A stretch of 64,000 bases of DNA from Stappia indica (GTDB lineage: Bacteria > Pseudomonadota > Alphaproteobacteria > Rhizobiales > Stappiaceae), in NCBI RefSeq assembly GCF_001696535.1, contig NZ_MBQE01000005.1, positions 186,001 through 250,000 of the forward strand, given 5' to 3'. Of this stretch, positions 25,207 to 34,154 are shown one piece after another; within the stretch, counting starts at the first letter, position 1; each line of letters begins with the position of its first letter. The notes below the pieces were generated by a model that worked only from the letters and a program-made list of their open reading frames with translations, ran no database searches and was not told the origin of the DNA. Both the position numbers and the translations under genes were made by a program.

Positions 25207-26415
25207 ATGACCCGCAGCAACCGTCCGCTCGGCTTTGCCACCCGCGCCATCCATCACGGCTACGATCCGCTCGCCAACGAGGGCGCGCTGACGCCGCCGG
25301 TGCACATGACCTCGACCTTCGCCTTCGAGACCGCCGAAGCGGGCGGCGAGATGTTCGCCGGAGAGCGGGTGGGCCATGTCTACACGCGCATCTCCAACCC
25401 GACGCTGGCGCTGCTGGAAGACCGCATGGCGGTGCTGGAAGGCGGCGAGGCGGCCATCGCCTTCGCCTCCGGCATGGGCGCGATCACCGCGGTGATGTGG
25501 ACCTTCCTGTCGCCGGGCGACGAGATCCTGGTCGACAAGACGCTCTACGGCTGCACCTTCGCCTTCTTCCGCCACGGGCTGGCGAAGTTCGGCATCACCG
25601 TCACGCATGTGGACATGCGCGACCCGCAGAACGTTGCCGCCGCAATCTCGCCGCGCACCCGCATCGTCTATTTCGAGACGCCGGCCAACCCGAACATGCG
25701 CCTCGTCGACATCGCCGCCGTCTCGCGGATCGCCCGCGCGGCCGGTGCCCGCACCGTGGTCGACAACACCTATGCGACGCCGGTGCTGACCCGGCCGCTG
25801 GAGCTCGGCGCCGACATCGTCGTTCATTCGGCCACCAAGTATCTCGGCGGCCATGGCGACCTGATCGCCGGCATCGCCGTCGGTGCGGCCGAGGACATGC
25901 ATCAGGTCCGTCTCGTCGGACTGAAGGACATGACCGGCGCGGTGATGGCGCCGCTGACGGCGCATCTGATCATGCGCGGGCTGAAGACGCTGGAGCTGCG
26001 GATGGAGCGTCATTGCGCCAGCGCGCAGGCCGCCGCCCGGCTGCTGGAGGATCACCCGGCGGTCGCCGCCGTCCACTATCCGGGCCTGGCGAGCTTTGCC
26101 CAGCATGGGCTGGCCGCGCGCCAGATGCCGGGCTTCGGCGGTATGATCGCCTTCGAACTGGTCGGCGGCATGCGCGCCGGCATCGAATTCCTGGATGCGC
26201 TGAACCTTGCCCGCCGCGCGGTCAGCCTCGGCGATGCCGAAACGCTGGTCCAGCACCCGGCGAGCATGACGCACTCGACCTACACGCCGCAGGAACGGCA
26301 GGAACACGGCATTTCCGACGGGCTGATCCGCCTGTCGGTCGGGCTGGAGACGCCGGAGGACATTCTCGGCGACCTTGCCCAGGCGCTCGACAAGGTCTGG
26401 CGAGTCGCCGCCTGA
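25207..26415 (+). CDS. mdeA: L-methionine gamma-lyase
   Basis: A 402-residue PLP enzyme of the Cys/Met metabolism family. It cleaves methionine to methanethiol, 2-oxobutyrate and ammonia. Tyr114 and Cys116 (TLYGCTFAF), the PLP lysine Lys211 (HSATKYLGGHGD), and Lys240/Asp241 (LKDMTGAV) fall at the same numbers as in Pseudomonas putida MGL. Cys116 distinguishes the lyase from cystathionine gamma-synthases and beta-lyases. The C-terminal block SLGDAETLVQHPASMTHSTYTPQER also matches. It is divergent from an Lrp regulator and followed by an E1 gene that would consume 2-oxobutyrate. The sulfur product methanethiol may leave as a volatile. Confidence 0.95.
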   Translation: MTRSNRPLGFATRAIHHGYDPLANEGALTPPVHMTSTFAFETAEAGGEMFAGERVGHVYTRISNPTLALLEDRMAVLEGGEAAIAFASGMGAITAVMWTFLSPGDEILVDKTLYGCTFAFFRHGLAKFGITVTHVDMRDPQNVAAAISPRTRIVYFETPANPNMRLVDIAAVSRIARAAGARTVVDNTYATPVLTRPLELGADIVVHSATKYLGGHGDLIAGIAVGAAEDMHQVRLVGLKDMTGAVMAPLTAHLIMRGLKTLELRMERHCASAQAAARLLEDHPAVAAVHYPGLASFAQHGLAARQMPGFGGMIAFELVGGMRAGIEFLDALNLARRAVSLGDAETLVQHPASMTHSTYTPQERQEHGISDGLIRLSVGLETPEDILGDLAQALDKVWRVAA

Positions 26416-26454
26416 CCGGGCGCTTCCGGGAGGCGAAGCTCCGGCAGGCCGGGC

Positions 26455-26535
26455 AATTTTTGCATCGGTTTTGGTCTGCTGGAGATCAATTTCGGAAAGA
26501 TTTTGGCGCAAAAAAGAAAAAAGCGAACAAAATTC
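26455..26535. promoter_or_regulatory. AT-rich tract between mdeA and mdeB
   Basis: This short intergenic segment contains several T- and A-runs (for example ATTTTTG near 26456 and AAAAAAGAAAAAA near 26510) in an otherwise GC-rich locus. Such a tract could bind an Lrp-type protein, or serve as an UP-element or internal promoter for mdeB. No clear terminator stem is present. Confidence 0.35.
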
Positions 26536-26598
26536 GCCGGATGCCGCCTTTATGGTTGTCGTCCCTGCGGCACGAAGCGCGCGAAGGCAAAGGCAGTT

Positions 26599-28989
26599 AT
26601 GGACAGCACCCGCAAGGCCGAGTTGAAGGCCATCGAGAAGAAACTCCTGTGGCTCGCCTGCTGGACGATCCACAACGCCAACCATCTGAGGGAAAAGGGA
26701 GACGGCCTGAAGGTCGGCGGCCATCAGGCCTCCTGCGCCTCGATGGTGTCGATCATGACGGCGCTCTATTTCGACTGCCTTCGCCCGCAGGACCGGGTGG
26801 CGGTGAAGCCGCACGCCTCGCCGGTCTTCCATGCCATGCAGTATCTGGCCGGCACCCAGACGCGCGAGAAGCTGGAGGCGTTCCGCGCCTATGGCGGTGC
26901 GCAGTCCTATCCCAGCCGGACCAAGGACATCGACGACGTCGACTTCTCCACCGGTTCGGTCGGCCTCGGTGTCGCCATCACCGCCTTCTCCTCGATGGTG
27001 CAGGATTATCTCGCCGCCAAGCCCTGGGCCGCGAAGCGCCCCGAGGGACGGATGATCGCGCTGGTCGGCGATGCCGAGCTCGACGAGGGCAACATTTACG
27101 AGGCGCTGCAGGAGGGGTGGAAGCACGGCCTGCGCAACACCTGGTGGATCATCGACTACAATCGCCAGAGCCTCGACGGCGTCGTGCGCGAGGGGTTGGC
27201 CGGGCGGATCGAGGCGATCTTCGGCGCCTTCGGCTGGGACGTGGTGCGGCTGAAATACGGCGCGCTGCAGAAGGCGGCCTTCGAGGAGCCGGGCGGCGAG
27301 GCCCTGCGCAACTGGATCGACGGCTGCCCCAATGCGCTTTACTCGGCGCTGGCCTTCCAGGGCGGCGCTGCCTGGCGCAAGCGCCTGCTCGACGATATCG
27401 GCGACCAGGGCGATGCCACGGCCCTGATCGAGCGGCGGAGCGATGCCGAGCTGCAGGAGCTGATGACCAATCTCGGCGGCCATTGCCTGGAGACGCTGGG
27501 CGAGACCTTCGCCGAGCAGGCGCGCCATGACCGGCCGACCGCCTTCGTCGCCTACACGATCAAGGGCTGGAACACCCCGCTCGCCGGCCACAAGGACAAC
27601 CATGCCGGCCTGATGACGCCTGGCCAGATGGAAGAGTTCCGGGCCACCATGAAGGTGCGCGAAGGGCACGAATGGGACTTCGCCGAGGGCCTCGATATCG
27701 ACGAGGCGGCGTTGCGCGAGGCGGTGCTGTCGACGCCGTTCTTCGCCGCCGGCCGCAGACGTCACCATGCCGAGCCGGTGGCGACCACCGGCCCGGTCGC
27801 GCTCGACGACAAGGTGCTGTCGACCCAGGCCGGCTTCGGCAAGATCCTCGACCAGATCGCCCGCTCGGATTCCAAGCTTGCCGAGCGCATCGTCACGACC
27901 TCGCCGGACGTGACCGTTTCCACCAATCTCGGCCCCTGGGTGAACCGGCGCGGCCTCTTCGCCCGCGACGCGGTGGCCGACACGTTCCGCGACGAGCGGA
28001 TCCCGTCCGCGCAGAAATGGGCTTTCTCGCCGGAGGGCCAGCATATCGAGCTGGGCATCGCCGAGATGAACCTGTTCCTGCTCCTGGGCGCGGCAGGCCT
28101 GTCGCACTCGCTGTTCGGCGAGCGGCTGATTCCGGTCGGCACGCTCTACGATCCGTTCATCTCCCGCGGCCTCGATGCGCTGAACTATGCCTGCTACCAG
28201 GATGCCCGCTTCCTGCTGGTCGCGACGCCCTCGGGCGTGACGCTGGCGCCGGAGGGCGGCGCGCACCAGTCGGTCGCAACGCCGCTGATCGGCATGAGCC
28301 AGGACGGGCTCGCTTCGTTTGAGCCGGCCTGGCTGGACGAGCTGTCGGTGATCATGGACTGGAGCTTCGACTACCTGCAGCGCGACGGCGAGGGCGACCC
28401 GGACGAGCGCACCTGGCTGCGCGACGAGACCGGCGGCTCGGTCTATCTGCGCCTGTCGACAAGGGCGCTGGAGCAGCCGAAGCGCCGCGAGGACGAGGCG
28501 TTCCGCCGGGGCGTCATCGACGGCGCCTACTGGCTGCGCGAGCCGGGCCCGAACTGCGAGGTGGTGATCGCCTATCAGGGCACAGTCGGTCCGGAAGCCA
28601 TCGAGGCGGCGGGCCGCATCGGCGGCGACCGCCGCGACATCGGCGTGCTGGCGGTGACCTCCGCCGACCGGCTGAACGCCGGCTGGCACGCGGCGATGCG
28701 CATGCGCAAGCGCGGCCACCGGGGCGCCATGAGCCATATCGAGCGGCTGCTGTCGCCGCTGCCGTCCCATTGCACGATGATCACGGTGATCGACGGCCAC
28801 CCGGCGACGCTGGCCTGGCTCGGTTCGGTCTGCGGTCATCGCACGGCGGCGCTGGGCGTCGAGCATTTCGGCCAGACCGGTACCATCGCCGACCTCTACC
28901 ACCACTTCGGCATCGACGCAGATGCCATCGTCGCGGCGGCATCCGAGCTGGCGCCGGGACGGCCGGTGCGGCTGGTCAATCCGCTCTGA
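26599..28989 (+). CDS. mdeB: 2-oxobutyrate (pyruvate-type) dehydrogenase E1 component, MdeB-like
   Basis: A 796-residue homodimeric, AceE-type thiamine-diphosphate E1. It decarboxylates a 2-oxoacid for the E1-E2-E3 complex. The TPP/Mg motif is GDAELDEGNIYEAL (157-170) with IIDYNRQSLDG following. Other blocks are GHQASCASMVSIMTALYFD, HKDNHAGLMTP, and the second-domain GQHIELGIAEMNLFLLLGAAGLS. Located right after methionine gamma-lyase, it matches MdeB of P. putida, proposed to use 2-oxobutyrate. No E2 or E3 gene is nearby, so those must be shared. The ATG at 26599 gives the family's normal N-terminus; the upstream open frame is Lys/Arg-rich and unlikely. Confidence 0.9.
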   Translation: MDSTRKAELKAIEKKLLWLACWTIHNANHLREKGDGLKVGGHQASCASMVSIMTALYFDCLRPQDRVAVKPHASPVFHAMQYLAGTQTREKLEAFRAYGGAQSYPSRTKDIDDVDFSTGSVGLGVAITAFSSMVQDYLAAKPWAAKRPEGRMIALVGDAELDEGNIYEALQEGWKHGLRNTWWIIDYNRQSLDGVVREGLAGRIEAIFGAFGWDVVRLKYGALQKAAFEEPGGEALRNWIDGCPNALYSALAFQGGAAWRKRLLDDIGDQGDATALIERRSDAELQELMTNLGGHCLETLGETFAEQARHDRPTAFVAYTIKGWNTPLAGHKDNHAGLMTPGQMEEFRATMKVREGHEWDFAEGLDIDEAALREAVLSTPFFAAGRRRHHAEPVATTGPVALDDKVLSTQAGFGKILDQIARSDSKLAERIVTTSPDVTVSTNLGPWVNRRGLFARDAVADTFRDERIPSAQKWAFSPEGQHIELGIAEMNLFLLLGAAGLSHSLFGERLIPVGTLYDPFISRGLDALNYACYQDARFLLVATPSGVTLAPEGGAHQSVATPLIGMSQDGLASFEPAWLDELSVIMDWSFDYLQRDGEGDPDERTWLRDETGGSVYLRLSTRALEQPKRREDEAFRRGVIDGAYWLREPGPNCEVVIAYQGTVGPEAIEAAGRIGGDRRDIGVLAVTSADRLNAGWHAAMRMRKRGHRGAMSHIERLLSPLPSHCTMITVIDGHPATLAWLGSVCGHRTAALGVEHFGQTGTIADLYHHFGIDADAIVAAASELAPGRPVRLVNPL

Positions 28990-29041
28990 GGCGGCTGCGC
29001 CGGGCGCATCGACTTTCCTGTTGCCAGTAAGCGGCGTTGAA

Positions 29042-29069
29042 CGGGCGGGGGATTTGCATTCCCCGCCCG
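29042..29069 (+). terminator. GC stem-loop between mdeB and hslV
   Basis: A perfect 9-bp stem (29042-29050 with 29061-29069, CGGGCGGGG/CCCCGCCCG) with a 10-base loop. There is no T-run; it probably ends or protects the mdeB message. It overlaps the proposed hslV promoter. Confidence 0.5.
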
Positions 29070-29082
29070 CCTGCTTACATAG
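29053..29082 (+). promoter_or_regulatory. Possible RpoH promoter of the hslVU operon
   Basis: CTTACATAG (29074-29082) fits the alpha-type heat-shock -10 (CYTATNT) with one mismatch. TTTGCA (29053-29058) is a poor CTTG-type -35 at 15-bp spacing. Known heat induction of hslVU makes an RpoH promoter here expected, but the match is weak. Confidence 0.3.
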
Positions 29083-29172
29083 GCAGTCCGGAGGGGCACT
29101 CCGGCAGGCCTTCGGGCTGGTCCGGCCTTTCGTGCCCCGCGCCCCGAACGACCTGGCAGGAGACGACAGCGC

Positions 29173-29730
29173 ATGCAGGCACAGCACGATCCCACGGGCT
29201 GGCACGGCACCACCATCCTCAGCGTCCGCAAGGGCGGCAAGGTGGTCATCGCCGGCGACGGCCAGGTCTCCCTCGGTCCGACCGTGATCAAGCACACGGC
29301 GCGCAAGGTGCGCCCGCTCGCCAAGGGCGAGGTCATCGCCGGGTTCGCCGGCGCCACCGCCGACGCCTTCACCCTGTTCGAGCGCCTCGAAGCCAAGCTG
29401 GAACAGTATCCGGGACAGCTGATGCGCGCCTGCGTGGAGCTGGCCAAGGACTGGCGCACCGACCGCTACCTGCGCCGCCTGGAGGCGATGATGCTGGTGG
29501 CCGACAAGTCGGTGTCGCTGGTGCTGACGGGAACCGGCGACGTGCTGGAACCGGAAGGCGGCGTCATGGGCATCGGCTCGGGCGGCAACTATGCGCTGGC
29601 CGCGGCCCGCGCGCTGGCCGATACCGACATGGATGCCGAGACCATCGCCCGCCGGGCGATGGCGATCGCCGCGGATATCTGCGTCTACACCAACGGCAAC
29701 CTCACCATCGAGACGCTGGATGCCGATTGA
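29173..29730 (+). CDS. hslV: ATP-dependent protease subunit HslV (ClpQ)
   Basis: A 185-residue proteasome-related peptidase. The catalytic N-terminal threonine is expected at Thr13 ([10 protein letters not shown]) after removal of the short propeptide [12 protein letters not shown]. Other hallmarks are [64 protein letters not shown], and the C-terminal [15 protein letters not shown]. It forms two stacked hexamers capped by HslU. AGGAGA precedes the start. Its 3' end overlaps the next gene by 11 bp. hslU lies two genes downstream. Confidence 0.97.
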   Translation: MQAQHDPTGWHGTTILSVRKGGKVVIAGDGQVSLGPTVIKHTARKVRPLAKGEVIAGFAGATADAFTLFERLEAKLEQYPGQLMRACVELAKDWRTDRYLRRLEAMMLVADKSVSLVLTGTGDVLEPEGGVMGIGSGGNYALAAARALADTDMDAETIARRAMAIAADICVYTNGNLTIETLDAD

Positions 29731-30262
29731 TCCGCAGCGCATCGGCTTTCGGCCGGTCGAGGCTGCCGACCTGCCGCTGCTGGCCGGCTGGATGGAAACC
29801 CCGCACTGGCGGCAGTGGTGGGGCGATCCGGCAACCGAGCTCGGCTATATCCGCGAGATGATCGAGGGACGGGACACGACCGAACCCTGGCTGTTCACGC
29901 TGGATGGCCGCGAGGCCGGCTACATTCAGGTCTGGTACCTGGACGACAACCGCACGGCGGACGTCATCGCCGAAACGCCTTGGGTGGCCGAAGTGCCGAG
30001 CGACGCGGTCGGTGTCGACCTGTCCATCGGCCGCGAGGAGGATCTCTCCCGCGGCATCGGCTCGGCGGCGCTGACGGCCTTCGTCGCGCTGCTGCGTGCC
30101 CGCGGCCACCAGCGGATCGTCATCGATCCGGATGCGGAAAACGTCCGGGCATGCCGTGCTTATGAGAAGGCGGGCTTCCGCCCGGTCGCGCATCTGGCCG
30201 GCCGCACGGGCGAGGCGCTGATCATGGAATATGTCGACGGCACCCGGGAGATCCGCCCGTGA
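29720..30262 (+). CDS. GNAT acetyltransferase, AAC(6')-like
   Basis: A 180-residue GNAT protein. It starts at an ATG inside the end of hslV (11-bp overlap). N-terminal [25 protein letters not shown] and central [16 protein letters not shown], then [33 protein letters not shown] contains the acetyl-CoA loop (R-x-x-G-I-G-S). It ends [15 protein letters not shown] as in aminoglycoside 6'-N-acetyltransferase-like and siderophore-acetylase-like proteins. The substrate is unknown. The position between hslV and hslU, seen in other rhizobia, may simply reflect ancestral operon order; resistance activity should not be assumed. Confidence 0.85.
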   Translation: MPIDPQRIGFRPVEAADLPLLAGWMETPHWRQWWGDPATELGYIREMIEGRDTTEPWLFTLDGREAGYIQVWYLDDNRTADVIAETPWVAEVPSDAVGVDLSIGREEDLSRGIGSAALTAFVALLRARGHQRIVIDPDAENVRACRAYEKAGFRPVAHLAGRTGEALIMEYVDGTREIRP

Positions 30263-31365
30263 CCGCCCGGCTGGATCCTGCAAGGCTGGAGACGGCGGTC
30301 GGGCTCGGCATCCTGACACGGCCGCAGGCCGACCGGCTCGCCGAGTTCTGGGCCAAACCTTTGCCGGTGGCGGCTGGCTCGGACGTGAGTGCGGAGGCAC
30401 CTGCCGATGTTCCCGACGGGGTGGACCATGTGGATGCGGAAGAGGTCCGCTTCGCGCGGGGCTTCCACGACATCTTCATCTCCATCGGCATCGTCGTGTT
30501 CCTGTTCGGCCTCGTCTTCGGCCTGCGCGACCAGGGGCCTCCCTATCTGGTGACGGGCGTTGCGGCCGCGGCAGTCTGGGCCCTGTCCGAGATCTTTGCC
30601 CGGCGCTTGCGTCTGGCGCTGCCGTCCTTCCTGCTGACGGTGGCCTTCGCGCCGCTGCTGCTGATCGCCTGCACCGGCTTCGTCACCGGGGGAGATCCGC
30701 TGTTCGATCACAGGGTGGTGGACAACGACCTGCCGCTCTACATGATCGTACCGACATTGCTGGGCATCGCCGGTGGCGCCCTGCACTACTGGCGCTTCCG
30801 GGTGCCGGTCGGCATTGCCATCGTCGCCGGGACCGTGCTGTTCCTGGCCGCGCTGACCATCGAGACGGCAGCGCCGGGCGTTCTTCTGACCGGGGGCGCA
30901 TGGTTCACGCTTGCAGCGGGATTGGCGACCTTCGTGGTCGCCATGCGCTACGACGCACGCGATCCGCGCCGAGTGACAGTGGCGAGCGACAAGGCGTTCT
31001 GGCTGCACCTGCTCGCCGCCCCGCTGGTCGTCCATTCGGTCCTGCTGCTGGCGACCGGCGGCGTGGAGGTGACAGGGTCGACAGACGCGGTGGTCGCCAT
31101 CGCTCTGTTCATGCTGCTGGCCTTCGTGGCCGTCGTCGTGGACCGGCGGGCGCTGCTGGTCTCCGGGCTCGGCTATTTCGGCATCGCCATCGGTCGCCTG
31201 ATGACCGAGGCGCAGGTGTCCGGCGAGACCAGCCTCGCCATCACGCTGATCCTTTTGGGCTGCTTCATCCTGTTGCTGGGGTCGGCCTGGCGGGTGGTGC
31301 GCCGGGTGCTCTGCAGCCCCCTGCGCGGCACGGCCGTCAGCCGCATCATTCCGGCCTTCGAGTGA
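30259..31365 (+). CDS. Multi-pass membrane protein of unknown function
   Basis: A 368-residue protein with a soluble N-terminal helix pair ([31 protein letters not shown], then an acidic linker) and about ten hydrophobic segments from residue 70 on (for example [38 protein letters not shown]). The first segment recalls DUF2157-type proteins, but this is not certain. It starts with GTG overlapping the stop of the acetyltransferase gene (GTGA) and ends 25 bp before hslU. It is thus embedded in the hslV-hslU operon and is presumably transcribed with the protease. Confidence 0.72.
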   Translation: MTARLDPARLETAVGLGILTRPQADRLAEFWAKPLPVAAGSDVSAEAPADVPDGVDHVDAEEVRFARGFHDIFISIGIVVFLFGLVFGLRDQGPPYLVTGVAAAAVWALSEIFARRLRLALPSFLLTVAFAPLLLIACTGFVTGGDPLFDHRVVDNDLPLYMIVPTLLGIAGGALHYWRFRVPVGIAIVAGTVLFLAALTIETAAPGVLLTGGAWFTLAAGLATFVVAMRYDARDPRRVTVASDKAFWLHLLAAPLVVHSVLLLATGGVEVTGSTDAVVAIALFMLLAFVAVVVDRRALLVSGLGYFGIAIGRLMTEAQVSGETSLAITLILLGCFILLLGSAWRVVRRVLCSPLRGTAVSRIIPAFE

Positions 31366-31390
31366 GCTTCATCGAGAGAAAGACACGGCT

Positions 31391-32695
31391 ATGACCACTT
31401 TGTCCCCACGCGAGATCGTCTCCGAGCTGGACCGCCACATCGTCGGCCAGAAGGACGCCAAGCGCGCCGTCGCCATCGCCTTGCGCAACCGCTGGCGCCG
31501 CCAGCAGCTGGACGACAGCCTCCGCGAGGAGGTGATGCCGAAGAACATCCTGATGATCGGGCCCACCGGCGTCGGCAAGACGGAGATCTCCCGCCGGCTT
31601 GCCAAGCTGGCGAACGCGCCCTTCGTCAAGGTCGAGGCGACCAAGTTCACGGAAGTGGGCTATGTCGGCCGCGATGTGGAGCAGATCGTCCGCGATCTGG
31701 TGGAAGCCGGCATCGCGCTGGTGCGTACCGCCAAGCGTAAGGCGGTCGAGGCCAAGGCCCATCTGCAGGCCGAGGAGCGCGTGCTGGAGGCGCTGGTCGG
31801 CAAGGGCGCGAGCCCGGCGACCAAGGACAGCTTCCGCAAGAAGCTGCGCGAGGGCGAGCTGGACGACAAGGAAATCGAGATCCAGGTGCGTGCGACGCCG
31901 CAGATGCCGAGCTTCGACATGCCCGGCATGCCCGGCGGCAGCGTCGGGGTGATGAACCTCTCCGACATGCTCGGCAAGGCGTTCGGCGGCCAGACCAAGC
32001 CGCGCCGCGTCTCCGTGCGCGACAGCTACCAGATCCTGCTTGAGCAGGAGGCCGATGCGCTGCTCGACGAGGACAAGGTGGTCGAGGAAGCCATCCATCT
32101 GGTGGAGAATGCCGGCATCGTCTTCCTCGACGAGGTCGACAAGATCTGCGCCCGCGGCGAGCGCATGGGCGGCGACGTCTCGCGCGAAGGCGTGCAGCGC
32201 GACCTGCTGCCCCTGATCGAGGGCACGGTCGTCTCCACCAAGCACGGGCCGGTCAAGACCGACCATATCCTGTTCATCGCCTCCGGCGCCTTCCACGTCG
32301 CCAAGCCGTCGGACCTGCTGCCGGAGCTTCAGGGCCGCCTGCCGATCCGCGTCGAGCTGAAGGCACTGACCAAGGACGACTTCCGCGCGATCCTGACCGA
32401 CACCGAGGCCAGCCTGATCAAGCAGTATGTCGCCCTGCTGGCGACGGAGGAGGTCGAGTTGACCTTCACCGACGATTCCATCGAGGAGATCGCCTCCATC
32501 GCCGTCGACCTCAACTCCACCATCGAGAACATCGGCGCGCGGCGGCTGCAGACGGTGATGGAGCGGATCCTCGACGAGGTGTCCTTCATCGCGCCGGACA
32601 TGGCCGACCGCAAGGTGACCATCGACGCGGCCTATGTGCGCGAGAACATCGGCGAGCTCGCCAAGAACGTCGACCTGTCGAGGTTCATCCTGTGA
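31391..32695 (+). CDS. hslU: ATP-dependent protease ATPase subunit HslU (ClpY)
   Basis: A 434-residue AAA+ unfoldase. It starts [36 protein letters not shown]. Walker A is GPTGVGKT (57-64), followed by [16 protein letters not shown] (pore and I-domain entry), Walker [11 protein letters not shown], sensor [17 protein letters not shown], and the invariant C-terminal VDLSRFIL tail that inserts into HslV to activate it. It unfolds substrates for HslV. A pore motif GYVG is intact. The ribosome site AGAGAAAGA is upstream of the ATG. Confidence 0.97.
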   Translation: MTTLSPREIVSELDRHIVGQKDAKRAVAIALRNRWRRQQLDDSLREEVMPKNILMIGPTGVGKTEISRRLAKLANAPFVKVEATKFTEVGYVGRDVEQIVRDLVEAGIALVRTAKRKAVEAKAHLQAEERVLEALVGKGASPATKDSFRKKLREGELDDKEIEIQVRATPQMPSFDMPGMPGGSVGVMNLSDMLGKAFGGQTKPRRVSVRDSYQILLEQEADALLDEDKVVEEAIHLVENAGIVFLDEVDKICARGERMGGDVSREGVQRDLLPLIEGTVVSTKHGPVKTDHILFIASGAFHVAKPSDLLPELQGRLPIRVELKALTKDDFRAILTDTEASLIKQYVALLATEEVELTFTDDSIEEIASIAVDLNSTIENIGARRLQTVMERILDEVSFIAPDMADRKVTIDAAYVRENIGELAKNVDLSRFIL

Positions 32696-32765
32696 GCCTC
32701 GGCAAGGTTTTGTTCGCGACCGCTTGGCGCTTGCCGCGCTGCGGCGGCAATGGCAGCATGCGCGC

Positions 32766-33260
32766 ATGGTAGCGATCCGCAAGAGTTTCGAGGAAGGCCA
32801 CAGGCGCAAGTTTCTCGTCGTCGTCGACGAGACGACCGAGTGCGACCGGGCCATCGTCTATGCCGCCAAGCGCGCGGAGCGCACCGGCGGCGTCGCCACG
32901 TTGCTCTACGTGATCGCGCCGGGCGACTTCCAGCACTGGATCGGCGTGGAGGACATCATGCGCGCCGAAGCGCGCGAGGAGGCGGACGCCTGTCTTTCCC
33001 GCGCTGCCGACCGGGTGCGGGCCGTCGCCCGCACGACCCCGGAACTGGTGGTGCGCGAGGGCAACCGCTCGGAGGAGATCCTCCAGCTGATCGAAGAGGA
33101 TGCGGACATCGCCATCCTGGTGCTGGCGGCCGGCAGCGGCTCGGAAGGGCCGGGCCCGCTCGTCACCGCCATCGCCGGCAAGGGGGCAGGCAGCTTCCCT
33201 ATTCCCGTGACCATCGTGCCGGGCACGCTGGACGACGAATCGATCGCGGCGCTCGCCTGA
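32766..33260 (+). CDS. Universal stress protein (single Usp domain)
   Basis: A 164-residue UspA-fold protein: RRKFLVVVDETTECDRAIVYAAKRAERTGGVATLLYVI at the N-terminus and a central VREGNRSEEILQLIEEDADIAILVLAAGSGSEGPGPLVTAIAGKGAGSFPIPVTIVP. The G-x2-G-x9-G-S/T ATP loop of the ATP-binding Usp class is not well kept, so it may be a non-ATP-binding type. It lies 70 bp after hslU. Many rhizobial genomes place this gene next to nfuA. Role unknown. Confidence 0.85.
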   Translation: MVAIRKSFEEGHRRKFLVVVDETTECDRAIVYAAKRAERTGGVATLLYVIAPGDFQHWIGVEDIMRAEAREEADACLSRAADRVRAVARTTPELVVREGNRSEEILQLIEEDADIAILVLAAGSGSEGPGPLVTAIAGKGAGSFPIPVTIVPGTLDDESIAALA

Positions 33261-33275
33261 GCGCAACAAAAGCGC

Positions 33276-33324
33276 AGACTGGAACCATTCCAATCTGGAA
33301 ACACGGTCCCTGCCGCTGTATATT
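33276..33324 (+). promoter_or_regulatory. nfuA promoter with an Irr/ICE-like palindrome
   Basis: A 21-bp imperfect palindrome, AGACTGGAA-CCA-TTCCAATCT (33276-33296), directly precedes a good sigma-70 type pair: TGGAAA (33296-33301), 17-bp spacer, TATATT (33319-33324). The core TGGAA-N3-TTCCA differs by one base per half from the TAGAA-N3-TTCTA core of rhizobial Irr sites. Iron-responsive control of an Fe-S gene would be logical but is unproven. Confidence 0.5.
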
Positions 33325-33442
33325 GGGGTCAAGACCGCAGCCGATGCAGGCCATGGTGGCTGATGCGAAGCGACGCGAGACCGTGTAACGACCTGCGGCC
33401 GCGCGCTCGAGCGCCGGGCCCGCCAGGACAAGGAAGACCGAC

Positions 33443-33997
33443 ATGTTCATTCAGACCGAGGCGACGCCGAACCCGGCGACCCTCAAGTTCCTCCCCGGCC
33501 GGATCGTCCTGCCGGAAGGCACCATGGACTTCCGCAAGAGCGAAGACGCCGGAACGTCGCCGCTGGCCCAGACGCTGTTCCAGGTGGACGGCGTCGAGGG
33601 TATCTTCTTCGGCCACGATTTCATCTCGGTGACCAAGGGCGATGTCGACTGGCAGCATATCAAGCCGGCGATCCTCGGGGCCATCATGGAGCATTTCATG
33701 TCCGGTGCGCCGGTCGTGGCCAGCGAGATGTCCGAGGAGAGCGACGAGGAGTTCTTCGAGGAGGGCGACGAGGAAACCGTCGACACCATCAAGGAGCTGA
33801 TCGAGACGCGCGTGCGTCCGGCCGTGGCACAGGATGGCGGCGACATCACCTTCCGCGGCTTCCGCGACGGGATCGTCTACCTGTCGATGCGCGGCGCCTG
33901 CTCGGGCTGCCCGTCCTCGACCGCGACGCTGAAGCACGGCATCCAGAACCTGCTCCGGCATTTCGTGCCGGAAGTCGAGGAAGTCCGCGCGATCTGA
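33443..33997 (+). CDS. nfuA: NifU-like Fe-S scaffold/carrier protein NfuA
   Basis: A 184-residue protein. The N-terminal Nfu_N domain (1-90) starts MFIQTEATPNPATLKFLPGR and contains SPLAQTLFQVDGVEGIFFGHDFISVTK. After an acidic linker (SEESDEEFFEEGDEE) comes the NifU C-terminal domain with RPAVAQDGGDITFRGF and the [4Fe-4S]-binding Cys153/Cys156 in GACSGCPSS. It carries Fe-S clusters to client enzymes such as the radical-SAM protein MiaB encoded 3 kb downstream. It has its own promoter and a hairpin after the stop. Confidence 0.95.
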   Translation: MFIQTEATPNPATLKFLPGRIVLPEGTMDFRKSEDAGTSPLAQTLFQVDGVEGIFFGHDFISVTKGDVDWQHIKPAILGAIMEHFMSGAPVVASEMSEESDEEFFEEGDEETVDTIKELIETRVRPAVAQDGGDITFRGFRDGIVYLSMRGACSGCPSSTATLKHGIQNLLRHFVPEVEEVRAI

Positions 33998-34014
33998 GCC
34001 TGAAGGCTGTTCGA

Positions 34015-34046
34015 AGGGCGGTCCGGCTGCCAGGCCGGGCCGCCCT
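34015..34046 (+). terminator. Stem-loop terminator after nfuA
   Basis: A 13-bp stem with one G-U pair (34015-34027 with 34034-34046) and a 6-base loop, followed by CGTCGTTTCT. The T-tract is short, so termination may be partial. Confidence 0.65.
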
Positions 34047-34154
34047 CGTCGTTTCTGCAAGGCCCCTCCCCGGGGACGGCAGCAGGCCCGCCGTTTCGCC
34101 GTCTTAGCCTTTGGTTTTGTCGACTTCTCCCGCGGCCCACGGTTTAGTGATCCC

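Noticed and set aside
25093-29742. Very long minus-strand open frame (over 1500 codons) opposite mdeA, mdeB and hslV
   Set aside because: It is the reverse shadow of well-identified genes in GC-rich DNA. Its translation is Arg/Gly/Ala/His-rich without family resemblance.
29720-30262. Aminoglycoside resistance gene
   Set aside because: It is AAC(6')-like only in fold and motif; its conserved chromosomal place with hslV/hslU argues against an acquired resistance gene.
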